Origin: Bacteroidota bacterium
GTDB taxonomy: Bacteria > Bacteroidota > Bacteroidia > Chitinophagales > Chitinophagaceae
DNA: 6,614 bases
Reading direction: 5' to 3'
Assembly: GCA_023386855.1 (NCBI GenBank)
Contig: JAEWIW010000295.1
Span: 1-6,614, forward strand
Under the pieces are notes generated by a model. The model did no database searches. It worked only from the letters and a program-made list of their open reading frames with translations, and was not told the DNA's origin. The translations under genes and the position numbers were made by a program. Below, piece after piece: positions 5,606-6,614 of this stretch (the stretch's first letter is position 1; each line of letters begins with the position of its first letter).

Positions 5606-6541
5606 TTAAATTGGTATCACATTCGTGGGTTTATTCTTCCTGATCTTTTCTGGTATGGAAGCAATGATCTCCTGCCTTAACAATTCAATCATTCTTTTTT
5701 TCATGTAATCACGGTGAACCACCAGGCTTACTTCACGCATGGGAGCCGGGCTTTTAAACTTTCTTACTAATTGCGACTGCGAAGACTTAAGATCCATGGT
5801 GGCGAGTTCAGGAAGAATGGTAATGCCATCATTGACTTCCACCATCCGTCGCAGGGTTTCGATACTGCCGGCTTCATATTCAAACAGGCTTCCCTCCTTC
5901 CCTGCCTTTCTTAACTCGCAAAGATTTACAATTTGTGACCTGAAGCAATGCCCTTCTTCCAGCAACCATAATTTGGATGGATCAATCTCTTTTGACAAAA
6001 CATACTGTTTATCGTATAACCTGTTCTTCTTTGAAACATAGGCCAGCAGCTCTTCATAGAATAATACATATTCCCTTATTCCAGGTTCCTGCAATGGTGT
6101 TACCAATATGGCAACATCGATCTTTCCCTCACGTAATCTTTCAATCAGGAAGTCAGTAGTCATTTCATTGACCACCAGTTTTACCTGTGGATACTTCCTG
6201 GTAAAGGATTGAACAAATAACGGTAGCAGGTATGGCGCCAGGGTAGGAATGATCCCTACTTTAAGCTGGCCTTTCAATACATCTTTCCGGGTTTGAACAA
6301 TATCTTCAATAACATTAACCTCGGCCAGCACTTTTTTGGCCTGCCTGATAATCTCTTTTCCAGCTTCAGTAGGAATCACAGGCTGCTTGCTTCTGTCAAA
6401 AAGTTTAATACCCAGCTCCTGCTCCAGTTTATGCACCTGCATGCTAAGGGTGGGCTGCGTTACATGGCAATGGGCCGCCGCTTCGGCAAAATGCCGGTAC
6501 ATGTCTATAGCCAGGATATACTCAAGCTGCGTAATAGTCAT
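5606..6541 (-). CDS. oxyR: OxyR, LysR-family hydrogen-peroxide-sensing transcription regulator
   Basis: This 311-residue protein has full LysR-type architecture. The N-terminal winged helix-turn-helix spans residues 1-60 (LEYILAI, HFAEAAAHCHVTQPTLSMQVHKLEQELG, KLFDR), a linker helix follows at about 60-88, and the effector domain starts at about 91 (GQLKVGIIPTLAPYLLP). OxyR is indicated by the redox loop LLEEGHCFRSQIVNLCELR, which places cysteines at 199 and 208. These are the same numbers as the disulfide-forming pair of E. coli OxyR, and C25 is also shared. SIETLRRMVEVNDGITILP (226-244) is a typical OxyR segment. In the known family, peroxide oxidises C199, a disulfide forms with C208, and the tetramer activates catalase, alkyl hydroperoxide reductase, dps and similar genes. 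No such target is within this window. The ATG at 6541 fits the family's N-terminus exactly. The gene converges on the lipoprotein gene and ends 3 bases from the heptad element. Confidence 0.95.
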   Translation of the reverse strand: MTITQLEYILAIDMYRHFAEAAAHCHVTQPTLSMQVHKLEQELGIKLFDRSKQPVIPTEAGKEIIRQAKKVLAEVNVIEDIVQTRKDVLKGQLKVGIIPTLAPYLLPLFVQSFTRKYPQVKLVVNEMTTDFLIERLREGKIDVAILVTPLQEPGIREYVLFYEELLAYVSKKNRLYDKQYVLSKEIDPSKLWLLEEGHCFRSQIVNLCELRKAGKEGSLFEYEAGSIETLRRMVEVNDGITILPELATMDLKSSQSQLVRKFKSPAPMREVSLVVHRDYMKKRMIELLRQEIIASIPEKIRKNKPTNVIPI

Positions 6542-6552
6542 AAATTTTCCCT

Positions 6553-6575
6553 ATTGAATCATAAATTTAATCAAT
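6553..6575. promoter_or_regulatory. Imperfect palindrome upstream of oxyR, possible regulator site
   Basis: ATTGA at 6553-6557 and TCAAT at 6571-6575 form an inverted repeat with 13 bases between, and the symmetry also holds for a T/A and an A/T pair inside (ATTGAnTnA on each side). It lies 11 bases upstream of the oxyR start codon, where LysR-type regulators often bind for autoregulation. It is not a clean T-N11-A LysR box, nor the E. coli OxyR ATAG pattern, and AT-rich DNA yields such palindromes by chance. No -7 element upstream matches fully. Confidence 0.3.
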
Positions 6576-6614
6576 CTTCTCAATCAAAATAAATGACCAC
6601 ATTTGTTTCTCTCC

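Overview
The window looks like chromosomal DNA from a Bacteroidota bacterium, most likely of the Chitinophagaceae/Sphingobacteria type. The reasons are: a match to the Bacteroidota promoter pattern (TTTG, 19 bases, TAnnTTTG) at 2092-2122; no clear Shine-Dalgarno sequences, with A-rich leaders before starts; a TonB-dependent receptor carrying an N-terminal carboxypeptidase-regulatory-like domain; and Bacteroidota-style YceI and DUF3108 proteins. This placement rests on motif and family recognition, not on a database search.

Layout, left to right. A YceI-family exported lipid-binding-type protein (131-709, +) ends at a strong hairpin terminator (738-764). The T-tract of that terminator contains the stop codon of a convergent 100-residue three-helix membrane protein (763-1065, -). 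A 226-base divergent intergenic region follows, in which no convincing promoter or RNA was found. Next is an exported DUF3108 protein (1292-2062, +). After it comes an apparent three-gene operon on the + strand: a small exported protein rich in His and Cys with a TTG start (2149-2487), a 775-residue TonB-dependent receptor with a GTG start (2525-4852), and a small acidic lipoprotein (4892-5437). The gaps are 37 and 39 bases, and a good Bacteroidota promoter lies just upstream with a short palindrome in its spacer. Finally, oxyR (5606-6541, -) runs convergently toward the operon and has both redox cysteines at positions 199 and 208.

The two convergent units are separated by an unusual composite repeat (5421-5602). 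It has inverted arms of about 7-base tandem units (TAGTGAT/TAGTTAT on the left, CACTAAT/CACTAGT on the right) around a GC-rich, palindrome-dense core with its own GGACC heptads. The left arm supplies the last residues and the stop codon of the lipoprotein gene.

The most interesting biology is the three-gene cassette, which reads as an outer-membrane uptake system. The receptor would bind and import a ligand, and the lipoprotein and the small exported protein would assist. Conserved-looking Cys/His features in all three products, and resemblance of the receptor plug to the ZnuD-type group, make a metal or metal complex a reasonable but unproven substrate. The other genes (YceI, DUF3108, OxyR) look like ordinary envelope and stress functions without an obvious link to the cassette. 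No tRNA, rRNA, insertion sequence or CRISPR array was found.
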